DNA of 64,000 nucleotides from Tethya wilhelma. Its lineage: Eukaryota > Porifera > Demospongiae > Tethyida > Tethyidae. Below the pieces are notes generated by a model that saw only the letters and a program-made list of their open reading frames with translations, was not told the origin of the DNA and did not search any database. The stretch spans positions 18,876,423 to 18,940,422 of the forward strand of contig CAXIPT010000001.1 in the NCBI GenBank assembly GCA_964030475.1, read 5' to 3'. Positions 46,775-58,366 of this stretch are shown here, one piece after another. The first letter of the stretch is position 1. Every line of letters starts with the position of its first letter. A program made the position numbers and the translations under genes.

Positions 46775-49753
46775 ATGGAACTGAGCGGACTGAAATGCAG
46801 CTTCACCTTGGAGCACGTGACTGAGACAGGAGAGACACTGAGAAAGCAAGTGTTCAAGACAGCCAGACTAGACCTGGGTAGGAACGAGGTGGAAGATGTT
46901 GTCCTACTCCTGAGCCACCCTGAGGGGAAGCAAGGACCCTTCACGGTCAAAGAACATTCCATTCACAAACGATTCTTAAAAGATGGTAAAGCCACCATCA
47001 GACTCATTCCGCAAAAGATACACATCCTGATTTCCAACTGTCCTCCTGAACAGCTGAGCCTCTTCTTGCGTAGCTTGACCATCAAGTTAGCGGCACGAGG
47101 CAAGATACAGGGAGCAAAGAGGAGAATGCTAGGAGACATCTCACGCCAGTTTGACGAGATCAGTCCGCTGAACGAGAGGGACTTGGAACTAGCTCGGAGG
47201 AACGTTGGGACCAGAGGAGTGGGAGGGGGAGGGAAGGAGAACCAAGTGACTCCTCTACGAACGGCAAGAGCCGGTAAAACTGGTAAAACGAGTTTGACAA
47301 CACCTATCAGAGTAGACGCTTGTGGATCAAAAGCTACAAAACGTAAGCTAGCTGAAGTGAGTTCCTCTTCGACCAACGGAGAGGGTGGGTCGTCATTGAC
47401 AACCACCAACCCGGCCAAGAGACCAGCCCTCCTGCGCCACACGTCAGGTCCCCCTCTCTCAACAGAACAGGCCAAGGTGGTAGAATATGTCAAGAATGGG
47501 GAAAATGTGTTCTTCACGGGCAGTGCAGGTACTGGGAAATCATTTCTTCTCAAGCGTATCATCGGGACGTTGCCTCCCGAGACAACCTTTGCCACAGCCA
47601 GTACTGGAGCCGCTGCCTGTCTCATTGGTGGAACAACTCTTCACGCATTTGCTGGAATCGGGACTGGGAATGGGACACTGCAGCACTGTATTGGTATGGC
47701 TTCAAGGGAGCGGTGTGCCGTGTCGTGGCGCAAGTGCCAGTGTCTCATCATCGACGAGATCTCGATGATTGACGGAGAATTCTTTGATAAGTTGGAGGGT
47801 GTGGCCAGAGTGGTGAGGAAGAATAGACGTCCCTTTGGCGGGATCCAGTTGGTCCTCTGTGGAGACTTCTTACAGCTCCCCCCGGTCAGCAAGGAGGGGG
47901 AGAGGAGACAGTACTGCTTCCAGGTGGGTGGAGGTGTGTACAGGGTACTTGTAAGTTTCATTGCCATGGTAACAGATGTGATAATGTGTGTTTTAATCTA
48001 GACAATATCACACCAGATTCTACTTCCAACACACTTACATACACACACACACACACACACATACACACACAGGTGTGTGTACATGTCCGTACTTGTAAGC
48101 TTTGTTACCTCATATAGTGAAAATATGTGTTTATGAAGTGTACATTTGTGAAGTTTTATCATTTGTTTGTGTTCTTGGAAGGTGCATAGGCTAAGGACAT
48201 TCCACAGTAATCATGCATTGAACTGTGTCACTATATAAGCACCGTTTTGTTACCCTCAAAGATAAATGCGTATAATACACGTACATACACAGAGCTAGTA
48301 TCCAGACGAGGTACTCAGATCATGCTAGAAACAAAACAAAAAATATCACAAAAGGTCATAGAACATCATAAAACATCGCACATTTTATTTTTAGTAACAA
48401 AACAGTGCTCATATAGTGACACAGTTCCTTTAATATCCTCAGAATCAATTATCAGAACTACTAATAGTTATTTTGAACTAGACAATATCACATTTACTTC
48501 CGCACACACACACACACACACACAGGCTCGCTCGTGGCGATCTTGCATAACTCGAAGTGTCGAACTCACAGAAATTTATCGTCAAAATGACAAACAATTC
48601 ATTGCGGTCCTTCAAAACATCCGCATCGGGCGATGCCCTCCCCAAGTCACCCACCTCCTCCAGGCCACCTCCTCTCAGGAGATAGAGAGAGGGAGCATCC
48701 GAGCCACGAGGCTCTTCACTCACAAAGATGACGTAGAAGCCACTAACAAGAGAGAGTTGTCAGCTCTCGAAGGAGCCGGCAAGAGTTTTGTGGCCGAAGA
48801 CAGCGACCCCCAGATGAGTAGGGCACTGGACAGTGCTTGTCCTGTAGGTCGGTGTATTGAACTCAAAGTTGGAGCACAGGTAGGCCGGCAGATATGTGTG
48901 GGGGGGTGGTAAATTTAATTTTTGTGAGATTTCACACAAAAGCCTTTGTAGTTTTAATTGTATTGTATGTGTACATGGTTCTGTTAGAGTATTATTAAGT
49001 TATTACATGCGTTGTGAATGCATCTACAGTTTTGTAAAATGTTCTTGGTTGATTCCTGGTTTATTATTTTCTTTTGAGTATGCAACAACTAAGGAACTTG
49101 TAAAGGGCCCGACGGAGGCACCATTCATGTCTTTCTTGTACACACACTTAAGTCTGTGTACCTTTGAATGACGATTAATGTGTTCTTACCAAAAGAGCAA
49201 AGTTATTCTTATCGTACCAGTATCACTTATAAAGAATTTAATTAACCTTTTGAAATTTTTTGAAAGAGTGTTTCTCCGCTTATATCTCCACCGCCAACCT
49301 TATCAAAAAATCAACCTACTGATTATGTCTTGGTAGCTACAAAACAGGATTTCAGTTTTCAAGCATGACAGCATTTGACTTTAACAAGAGTTCAAAATAA
49401 TCCCGGTAAAAACAGTTTTACAGTCCAACGGTCAACCATGTCCAACCACCTCTGCACCTACTTGCCCTCATGCATAAATTCATTTACCCTATTCCCATTG
49501 CAATTGCCTTATTTGGCAATACCTACCCACCCATGTGTTGATAGGTGATGTTGGCTAAGAACATCAACGTACACAGGGGGCTGGTCAATGGAGCCAGGGG
49601 CGTGGTCAAGAAATTTGATCAAGACAAAGGTATGGGATTACAAATAGTTTATGGTAGTACATTTCATGTCTCCTCAGTTCTCTGGTTTTTGAGCCAGCTC
49701 TGTGTTTACATCTCTCTTTGAAATTTCTAAGAAAATTTTGTAAATTAATTTTG

Positions 49754-49800
<47 letters not shown>

Positions 49801-51548
49801 AGGCTATCCAGTGGTCCAGTTCATCTCTGGTCTCGAGGTGGTCATTGCTCCCGAGAAGTGGAGCATCAAAACTGGAGGTGGAGCATTTCTCACCCGCAAA
49901 CAGCTGCCACTGAAGCTCGCCTGGGCTGTCTCCATTCATAAGAGTCAGGTAGGAGAGAAGCCTATGTAGCACCTGCATCCTAGCCTCGTTCCCAGGCTCT
50001 CACCTTGGGAATACATTGGGAGTACATTCCCCACAGACCTCACCTGCATCCGTAGATAGATTGTAGAGCCTCGATCTGCTATCTATGCTGCTAGCCTTGT
50101 AAACTATAGGACCTTCCCCGCTATAATTATGTGCTTATCTTTATAAGTGAAATGAGGGCCTGGTTTACGAGGTTAGTATGTTGTATCAGTGCCTTAGACC
50201 GAATCTCTGGGACAAAGATTGATTGAAGTACTAGGAAGAGAGTATTTATCGGGAGATTTATATTATGTAGCCATCTGGAAGGTCCATATTATGGTGTGTA
50301 TCCCCTGGTGTGATTATGTATAATTTTTATTGCTGCTTGAAATTCCTTCCTAATCATTGTCTAATAGTCCACTTAAAGCTCATTAATTATTGGTACGTAG
50401 AGCAGCTGCCAACTCTGCGCCATTAAGGCCCGGGTCACCAGTGAAACTCATTAAAATTTCACAATGTTACCTATCTCATTTTTCAATCACACATTATTGT
50501 ATGGTGAATGTTAATAAATTAATGTAAAGTATAGCCCTTACTTAACATTTCGATAAAATTGTGAAACCACAACATGAATATTCAAGGTTTTAAACAACTT
50601 TCAAACTTACCTATTAATTAATAAACACCTAATTAAACGCTATAGTAGGACTGTTGCCATGGTAACCAAATTTTTATGACAAAATGTGAAGATCATAAAC
50701 TTGATTTTAAGCGGGGGACTTTTTTATACGTCGTTGCTATGGAGAGATATTGCCATTTTTACCGAATTTTACGCATAATTTTAGCGTGCCTTAAATGGAA
50801 AGTGCTCCGTAACTCACTATGGCAACGAATTATTTAAAAATCCTCCGCTGAAAATTAATATTTTGATGCCATAAGTATGTCATAAATTTTTGGTTGCCAT
50901 GGCAACAGTCCTTAATTGCCGTTTAATTAAAACGTTAATATAATGAATATTAATTAGGTCACATGACCAAACGATTTTGCAAAAAGTTCAGGATGGATAC
51001 AAGATTATTCAACTTTGTTTCCATGGTGATAGCGCATTCTGTTAGTACGTTATTCAAATTTTGCATAAAATTTTGCCTTAATTAGTTACTATATGTGACC
51101 CAGGCCTTAATAGCGCTGAGAAGCAAACTTAAACTTGCGTGACTATGGAAACCAGTCACTCTGAGTTTTTAGTACCAAACTGGCATTCCTGAAGTCTGGA
51201 CATTTCAGCTTCTATACACAAACGTTTAGGACACATCTGTATCTTCACTGAACTTCTAGAAACAGGGCATAGCCATCTTGACTCTGAAACAGTTAAAAAA
51301 CCACTCACACGTGCGCGCACGCACACACACACACACACACACAGGGTATGACTCTAGACTGCGTTGAACTCTCTCTGGGAAGATGCTTTGAAGATGGACA
51401 AGCATATGTTGCACTGTCGAGAGCTCGTAGCCTACGGACAATAAGGGTTAAAGATTTTAATCCATCGTGCGTTCAAGCACACAAAGAGGTCCTAGACTTT
51501 TACCGCGGACTAAGGAGAATGAGACGCAACTACATCGAAGATAGATAA
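46775..51548 (+). CDS. PIF1: PIF1 5'-to-3' DNA helicase
   Basis: Superfamily 1B helicase acting on G-quadruplexes, telomeres and mitochondrial DNA. Exons 46775-47923, 48526-48879, 49545-49629, 49803-49948, 51345-51548 join in phase to 645 aa; human PIF1 is 641. The N-terminal animal PIF1 region is about 1-150 ([20 protein letters not shown]). Helicase motifs: Walker A in [17 protein letters not shown] (motif I), ATASTGAAA (Ia), [11 protein letters not shown] (II), [11 protein letters not shown] (III), LKVGAQ then [21 protein letters not shown] (V) and [11 protein letters not shown] (VI). All key residues are present. Three of four introns end in CA microsatellites at the acceptor. Introns 1 and 4 carry transposon-like elements (48219-48431, 50423-51110). 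Confidence 0.95.
48219..48431. mobile_element. MITE, AAAGGAACTGTGTCACTAT family, copy 2
   Basis: Same sequence as 4887-5135 with better preserved ends: tgaactgtgtcactatataagcac on the left and gtgctcatatagtgacacag, ending ttccttt, on the right. In PIF1 intron 1. Confidence 0.8.
49755..49799 (+). repeat. (CA)n at PIF1 exon 4 acceptor
   Basis: Directly followed by ccag and the exon at 49803. The acceptors at 48524-48525 and 51343-51344 are likewise preceded by (CA)n. Confidence 0.95.
50423..51110. mobile_element. Inverted-repeat element with TTAA ends in PIF1 intron 4
   Basis: It starts TTAAGGCCCGGGTCAC and ends GTGACCCAGGCCTTAA. TTAA at each end could be a piggyBac-type target site. Inside is a second nested palindrome (aggactgttgccatggtaacc against ggttgccatggcaacagtcct). 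About 690 bp with no open frame. Confidence 0.65.
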
Positions 51549-52166
51549 CAGCAGCTGCTTTGAATTATTGTTTTTATTTTATTTGTACATGAAACTTCTT
51601 AAATGAAAATTCTTTGCATTGGTTGCATGTAGTGTACATGTACACATGACGGAATTCCAATTTAGTGTTTTACAAAAACATTTTGTTATAATAAGTAATG
51701 AAATTAAGTTGGACTATAAAAATCATCTGATGCACGCATGGAACTGATCATTATAATATTTATTGCACGATTTATTTAGAAACAATATTAAAGTACATGT
51801 ATAATTATACCACCAGAGTGTGTGTGGGGGGGGGGGTAGGTGGAATGTAACAATATTTAAACAACAATTAATTGTAAAAACTATTGAAATATTAATTATA
51901 ATGGTCATAAATAGAATTATACTGATGTTTCACTTGATGAACTCCAGTCATCCTGGTCTTCATTTCAGCGACTAGCTAGCTACATGAACCAGGTACACCT
52001 GCATAGCCAGTGTTACCAACGGTTACCGGTATAGCAACAGATATACATGTAGAGGGTTATTGCAGGCTGAGCTGATAAAACAGTGGCTCTAAAATAATAC
52101 AAAAATAATTTAAAAACTACAATTTTCCTTCCTCTTTATACAATGATGTCATAGTGATGTCACCAA
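51549..52166. other. Intergenic between convergent PIF1 and MPV17-like ends
   Basis: AT-rich 3' flanks with a short G-run near 51825-51837. No gene was seen. Confidence 0.5.
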
Positions 52167-53994
52167 TCATGAGTTAGTGGGAGGAGACTTCTTTGAATTT
52201 GCTATCTACATGTAAACAACAACAAAACCTAATAATAATAATTATTTATAACTTAAAAGCTTACAGATAAAAAATTATTGGAAAAAACAAACAGTTTTGG
52301 TTCCAATAATTATTATGAATTTGTAAAGAAAGGGTTTTTTTTCATGCAGTCCACACACATTATGGAAAATTCTTGAGCAATTCTTAGGCAAATCTTAAAA
52401 GTTTTAAAAGCAAGCAATGTGTTAATGAATTCCTCTAGTTATCTCATTATCAGATATGGTTACTAAAGGTCGGTCAGTGAAATGTGATGATGTAGGGGTA
52501 TCCATTTCATTGTTTGTGTGTTTGTTAGAAGATACCTTTGTATTGTGTTTCTTAAGAACATCACACGATAACTATTAGGCCATGGTGTTCCTTAAACAGC
52601 ACGTTATATCTTTACCTGTTGCCTAGCAACAACCATGCACCTGTCTCTTGAGATAATTATCTCAGAAATGACAGCAAATTATATTTATTATACTTATGAA
52701 ATTCGTTGATGTAGTTGGAATGCTTTGATGTGGTTTTATGGAATGCTTTGAAGTTAACCGTATAGCTCCAGATTTTTGTGTCACAAAAATTTAGTGAAAA
52801 GTCTCTCTTTGCTGTTTTGGACTAATTTTCATGATATACAGTTTCTAAATATTTGTGATAATTATTATACGGTCACAAATCACAAAATTCATGAAAATAT
52901 TGTGTTAACCACAATACCACCATAGGCCAGAACTATGCCCTTCTTGCAACAGAATTTTTAAAAAATTATCACAGAAAGTATCCACTCACCTTATGCTTCA
53001 TATAGGAGAGATAAACTGTCCAAACTAGTGTAACAACATTCACGTATGTCACTCTCAATGAGGAAGGAATTAAGAAGAAGTTAATTGCCTGTATAAGACA
53101 ATGCAATTATCAACAACCTGACAACATCACTCGATAAGCATGATGGATTTAAACATTTCATAATAAGTGTATTCTTAGAACAGACATAGTTGTGCTTAAT
53201 GACCCGTAAAATTTACAACATTGAAAGGGACTGTATGTCCGACACAATAATGTCGGAGTCACTCACCTGGGCAGCCGGCCACAGTTGCCAGTCAGTCTAT
53301 AAGAGGGAACAAGAGCAGGTGGTGTAAGAGAGACACAATCAATAAGGAAGGAAGATGAATACTTTGACCTACACACACACACACACAGTCTAGTCTGGAC
53401 ACCGGACCCTTTCTTGCTAGGTTTTAGGGGGGTGGGGAATAGGAAGGGTCTGGTGCCCAGACTACACACAGTCACACACACCTTGTATGTGGGCCAAAAC
53501 TTGGCTTTGAGTTCTGTTCTTATCCCTTCTCTTCCTTTGCCTTCTAATAAACACATCCCTAACAAACAATGAACAAATCAAATTACCGGTAGCAACACAG
53601 CTGTCACAAATAGTCAGTGATCCACTGATTACGCTAATTTAGTTTGCCTACCTATGTAGAACACACTACAGCATATGGGCGCCATGACCAGCTGGTCAGC
53701 CAGTATCTTCTTCCCTACAATGGTGAAGGTAGCCACACCGGGGATGGCTTTATCCAGAAACAAGTACCAGTAATGGTTGACTGGTCCCATGCAGCAGCCT
53801 AGCGTGGCCATACGAGCCACCCTGGTCCAGTCCGTCTTCGTGTTGCCTTCGATTCTCTGCTGGAGAAGATCGCCTACTGCGTAGAGAGTGCAGCAGGTAC
53901 CTGTGTTTATGAGTAGAAGGCGCTTCGACATGGCCTGTTTCAGTTGTCCCCATAGGTGAACTCGTTGGAAGGAGAGACGGAGATATTGCGGCAT
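52167..53994 (-). CDS. MPV17/PMP22-family membrane protein, copy 1
   Basis: Small four-helix membrane protein of the MPV17 / MPV17L2 / PXMP2 family (mitochondrial inner or peroxisomal membrane). Exons 53994-53652, 53558-53482, 53296-53267, 53088-52990, and a likely last exon 52205-52167, all phase-consistent, 195 aa; relatives are about 180-210. Motifs: LLLINTGTCCTLYAVGDLLQQ, DWTRVARMATLGCCMGPVNH with HYWYLFLD, KKILADQLVMAPI, LKAKFWPTYK, DWQLWPAAQ, INFFLIPSSLRVTYVN and YLSYMKHK. The last exon (IANSKKSPPTNS) is short and chosen only by splice site and stop. Head-to-head with a paralogue at 54650. The sequence is closest in feel to MPV17L2, so a mitochondrial role is inferred. Confidence 0.85.
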
Positions 53995-54649
53995 AGCTGT
54001 AGCGAGCTAGCAGCTAGCTAGCTAGGCTTCCAAGCGCGCACGTGCGAAGAGTCTGTAAGAATCTGGCTCTGGCCAGCCAGTAAATAATACAGGTGGGCTT
54101 GTTTTCTCTTGGTCAACGAATATTGCTGCTCAAAGGTGTGTTTCGATCTTTTGTTTTGATCTGAGGTGGCGCCCATATCATTCATTTCCTGCACACATGT
54201 ACACTTTTGTTGTGCAAAACACGTGGTATGCAGCTCTAGCGCGGGCGGTAAATAAATAAATGACGTCATTCCAGCCAGCCCCTCCCACTTTTATGGCATT
54301 AGTCGGTGACCTTTGACCTTCACGAATATGCATGCTGGCTCAGCAAAATTATGATGCAATTCCAGTGCTAAAGCTAAAAAATCTTGCTCCCATCTCACCG
54401 CCTCATCTATAGCATCTGCAAATGGAAGGACTGATTTCTACTCACCAACAGATGAGGTAAGTACTGTTGCAAGCCAAACTACTTTCAAATTTGAGCATCT
54501 ACTGTACATCAAACCACAAGTTTGTTGCCAAATTTATGGGTAAATTTTATAGTATCAGTATAGCCTGATATAATTCTAATTTGTAAGTTTACAGTCATTT
54601 GTTTGTCCTCCATGTCGATCAGTTGTAGAGTATTGATCATCCACTGAAA
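53995..54649. promoter_or_regulatory. Divergent promoter between the two MPV17-family genes
   Basis: 655 bp. It contains a palindromic CRE TGACGTCA (54261-54268) and cacgtg near 54220. No gene was seen. Confidence 0.5.
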
Positions 54650-55079
54650 ATGGCTGCTGTGTTCCGTGACTATCTGAAGAGACTGCTCTCCAGCAAGTCC
54701 TTCACCAAGTACCTTCTCTTCACGAACATCGTCATCAGTGGAACGGTCGATTTTGTTGGAGACTTCACGGAGCAGAGACTAGTCGAGACGATCCAACCCC
54801 ACGACTGGGGGAGGACGGCTAGGATGGGGATAATTGGGGTTCTTTTCGGAGCCCCTGATCATTATTGGTACAAGTATCTTGATAGGAGGTACCCGGGGAG
54901 AGATAGGGGGAGTGTGTCTCGGAAGGTGGTCCTGGATTTGCTCATAATGGGTACACTTGGAACCCTGGCATTCTATGCTGGTGAGGGGAGAGATGGGAAT
55001 TGCTGATCAGACTATATATAAGTATAACTTGATTTTGATTCGTATGACCACACAATTTTAAATTTACAACATCTTGTTT

Positions 55080-55122
<43 letters not shown>

Positions 55123-55825
55123 GCATGTGTAAACTAGAAGGAAAGTCATGGCACGAAACAAGCCTCGAAGTTGGTGACAAATTCTTCCCCACCTTTCTTC
55201 TCGAGACCATCTTCTGGCCTCCTATACAAGTGGTCAACTTCTACTATGTCCCATCTTCCATGAGAGTGGCTTATGTCTGCTTCATCTACTTTGGATGGTC
55301 AATGGTTCTCTCTTACCTCAAACATAACGTGAGTGTCAAGTCCTTGTCATGTCCTTGTGTTATTTACTGTGTAGCGGGAAAGTTTCACGGAGGTTAACTT
55401 TTGTAGATGTCTCTTGTCAAAGACTTTTATGTCTTTTAACTTTCATGGATGAGTTGTGCAATGCCTATACATATGTACATTATGGGTCGAATAAAACTTT
55501 TGCCGATGGATCGTGATCTGTGAAAATGATGAAATTTAACCCCTGTGAAACTTTCCCACTTTTTGGTATAGAGGTCAGCTCAAGTTTGTAATCGTAAAAA
55601 TAATGTGAGTATAACACCCTTCAGCTCATATCATGTATGAAAGCTGGTAGAGTTTTAGGATAATTTGTGTGTGCAAGTACATGTATATATAATTATACAC
55701 ATATGTATGCGTACATATGTGTATTGTGTAATAAATTGTCACACTGTGTCTTTTATTGATTTGCACAGAACTTTAAACTTCCATTCCATTCTGCTAGTAC
55801 TGTTGAGAGTGACAAGAACAGATAG
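54650..55825 (+). CDS. MPV17/PMP22-family membrane protein, copy 2
   Basis: Exons 54650-54980, 55123-55328, 55769-55825 join in phase to 197 aa (MAAVFRDYLKRLLSSKSF to TVESDKNR). Family motifs: YLLFTNIVISGTVDFVGDF, DWGRTARMGIIGVLFGAPDH, HYWYKYLD, FFPTFLLETIFWPPIQVVNF, YYVPSSMRVAYV and LSYLKHN. Exon 2 is 206 nt. In copy 1 the same stretch is split as 77+30+99 = 206 nt by two introns, with identical phases outside. Same inferred membrane role as copy 1. The 3' UTR continues into AT-rich DNA. Confidence 0.87.
55081..55119 (+). repeat. (CA)n at MPV17-like exon 2 acceptor
   Basis: Followed by ctag and the exon at 55123. Confidence 0.95.
55374..55559. mobile_element. MITE-like element, GCGGGAAATTTTC family, copy 2
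   Basis: It begins gcgggaaagtttcac and ends gtgaaactttcccac. Related to the element at 3323-3543. In intron 2 of MPV17-family copy 2. Confidence 0.6.
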
Positions 55826-56034
55826 CAGTGCACTGAGTGCAGTGATGTCGCTTAACTCATATTGCTGCAAATCAAAGTTTGTTTTCCCACCATGTGTAGT
55901 GTATGTATCACATAGTGCATGTATTTATAATTATTGCAAAATTATTATTAATTATTATTATTATAAATAAAACTCAACAATAAGAAATTAAATTTTTAAT
56001 GGTTGTCAGTTTTGTTGACCTAAAGTATTAATTG

Positions 56035-58256
56035 CTAAAGAGTTTTAATCGGGTCCACCTTGAGATGGCTAGCAACTTCATTCTGTGTACGTATACGTGA
56101 ATGTGTGTATGACAATCACAAGACAATCACATGATAATCACATGACTGAGAGTAGAACCTGGTATAGTATGTACAATTCTTACCACTCCTGATATCAAGC
56201 TCTCGTGGTACCATATTCCCCCGTCTTTGGCCACCTTTGTCTCGTGCATCCTCTCGGGATCTCCAGCCACTAGAACTGGTTTATCAGGATCAGCCTGTTT
56301 GGTTGGTAGGAGGGAAACAAATGTGTCAACAACCACTCAAAGATGGATGCCATCATCTCACTGGTTCTAGTCCCCTCATCTCCTCCATGAAGGTCTTCAG
56401 TCTTCCAGGGAAATCAGGAGCAAACGCCTCAGGATCCACTGCTAGGAACGTTTGACCCTGCAAGATCAAGAATCAATATGCCACTCTCTAATCCATGTAT
56501 CTCAGGTGTAATAATTATTGCAAGTTATAAATTATGGTCGCTTATGAACGATTGCCCAAGTTGATATAACAATAATTATTATCCTTAGACTAATTATAGG
56601 CCTGTGCAGAATATTCTACAAGAATTTGGAGAATAGGTAGCCTTTTTAACAATTTCATGTAAGAATAAGCAGAATTGTAAGCTTTTACTAGTATTCTAAT
56701 GATATTCATTACATTGCGCATGCGTAGTAAGCACATTCCACCACGTGTGTAACTATGTCAACATTGGAGTCTGTTCAAATTCAATTTCTAATGCAAGATT
56801 ATATTGAGACCTCACTAATATTACAGAATAATAATAGGAAATTAAACAATTCAAATGAAATCTTGTGCAATTTAGTTGTGCCAGAAGCTCATGAATAATA
56901 ATATTTAAATTTTGAAGAATTGTTGCAGAATAGGCAACATCCATATGATAATGTCTTGAGAATAATAAATTTGAAGAATAGGCAAAAAAAATTTAGAATA
57001 CTTTGCCCAGGCCTGGACTAATATGCATAAAAAGGCATAGACACTCACCAAATTTGCCACTTTGTCATCCTTTTGGTTCCATCTTCGTATGTGAGGTCCG
57101 TAAGGCCCACCACTCAGAATCCCACACAGGATCTCCACCATCATGGCCAGTCCATACCCCTTGTAGCCCCCCGTCTCTTCCATCCCCCCTGTGTAAAGAA
57201 GACCCCCGCCGTGGTGCAAGTCCGTGGGGTCGTTGGACTCTTTTCCAGCCCCGTCGACCAGCCACCCGTTGGGGATAGACTCTCCTTTCCTCATCTGAAC
57301 CTCTAGTTTACCGAGAGCTACCGTCGTTGTTGCCATGTCGAGGAGAAAGGAGTCCCCATCAGCAGCCGGAGCTCCGAAGGATATGGGGTCAGTCCCTAGG
57401 ACCAGCTGGAAGGAGGGGGGAGGAGAGATGGGCAACAAACTCATAAGCTATTTTTGAAAAAAATTAAAGGAAAATTAGAGTTTCTGAATCTTTACCTGTT
57501 TTGCTCTTGTTGGCACGGCAACTGGTGATGTGTTTGTTGTTGCAATGCCCTGAGGGGAGGAGTGAGTGTTAGACACAAAGAGACATTGCATAAAACTGAT
57601 CTAGCATAACTCACTATCAGTCCTTGTTCCATTGCTTTGAGGGAGTAGTAGCCAGCTATGCCAAAATGATTAGAACCTACAGCACAAAAAATATCAATTA
57701 AATGGTAACCTAGGAGAAGATGAACCCTGTACCTTTACAAGTGACCATTCCTATGCCGACGGTCTTTGCCTTCTTCATTGCCAGATCCATACAGAAGGTC
57801 CCCACCACCTGACCTCAGGCCGGCACAAATTATCATTTTACTATCTTACCACATTATACCAACCATCGTTAGTTCTCACGTACGGTTCCTATGGCATTGT
57901 TTCCATCAACGTGTGCAGTGCCTGGGGTCTCCTTCACAACAGTGGGGGTGGCCTTCCCATCACACTGGCCACTCTCCAACTCCTTCACGTACATCTCTAG
58001 GGAAACAGAAAGTGAAAATGAAACCTATGATACTAGCTAGCTTGATGTATTTATCTTGTTTCCATGGTGATATGTCTTTACCTAGTCTGTTCAATCCGTG
58101 GCTGAAGTGTCCACGTCTATCTGCAGCCAGGATGACTCCTGCAAGGCTCTGCGCATGCTCAGATGTTCCTCCAGCTGCTTCAATGCATTTGCTCACGAAA
58201 GAAACGACTTCACTCGTTGCCACCAGCTTTCTACAGTCTCCTTCTGAACTGGCCAT
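56035..58256 (-). CDS. Malate/L-lactate dehydrogenase (LDH2/MDH2 family) oxidoreductase
   Basis: NAD(P)-dependent 2-hydroxyacid dehydrogenase of the Ldh_2 family, a fold separate from classical MDH/LDH. Nine exons: 58256-58082, 57996-57884, 57808-57733, 57676-57615, 57549-57496, 57405-57049, 56457-56362, 56294-56184, 56082-56035, all in phase, 363 aa, in the usual 340-370 range. Start MASSEGDCRKLV. Family motifs: DRRGHFSHGLNRL (catalytic His region), HVDGNNAIGT, GSNHFGIAGYYSLKAMEQGL, TNTSPVAVPTRAK, LGTDPISFGAPA, DMATTTVALGKLE, GGYKGYGLAMMVEILCGILS and DPEAFAP. No signal or targeting peptide is obvious, so it is probably cytosolic. Start codons of this gene and of the kinase-kelch gene are 110 bp apart. 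The substrate (malate, lactate, sulfolactate or ureidoglycolate) cannot be told from sequence alone. Confidence 0.92.
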
Positions 58257-58306
58257 TTCTCCTTCTTTGCATCCAGTGTACGTTGGCAAAGGGTCGTCAA
58301 ATTTCT

Positions 58307-58314
58307 TGACGTCA
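58307..58314. promoter_or_regulatory. Palindromic CRE in a 110-bp bidirectional promoter
   Basis: TGACGTCA sits about midway between the divergent ATGs at 58256 (-) and 58367 (+). Confidence 0.55.
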
Positions 58315-58366
58315 CATGCACACGGAAAGAAGGGTGGGGCTGTTTATTTTGCTGAACAAGCTAAAA

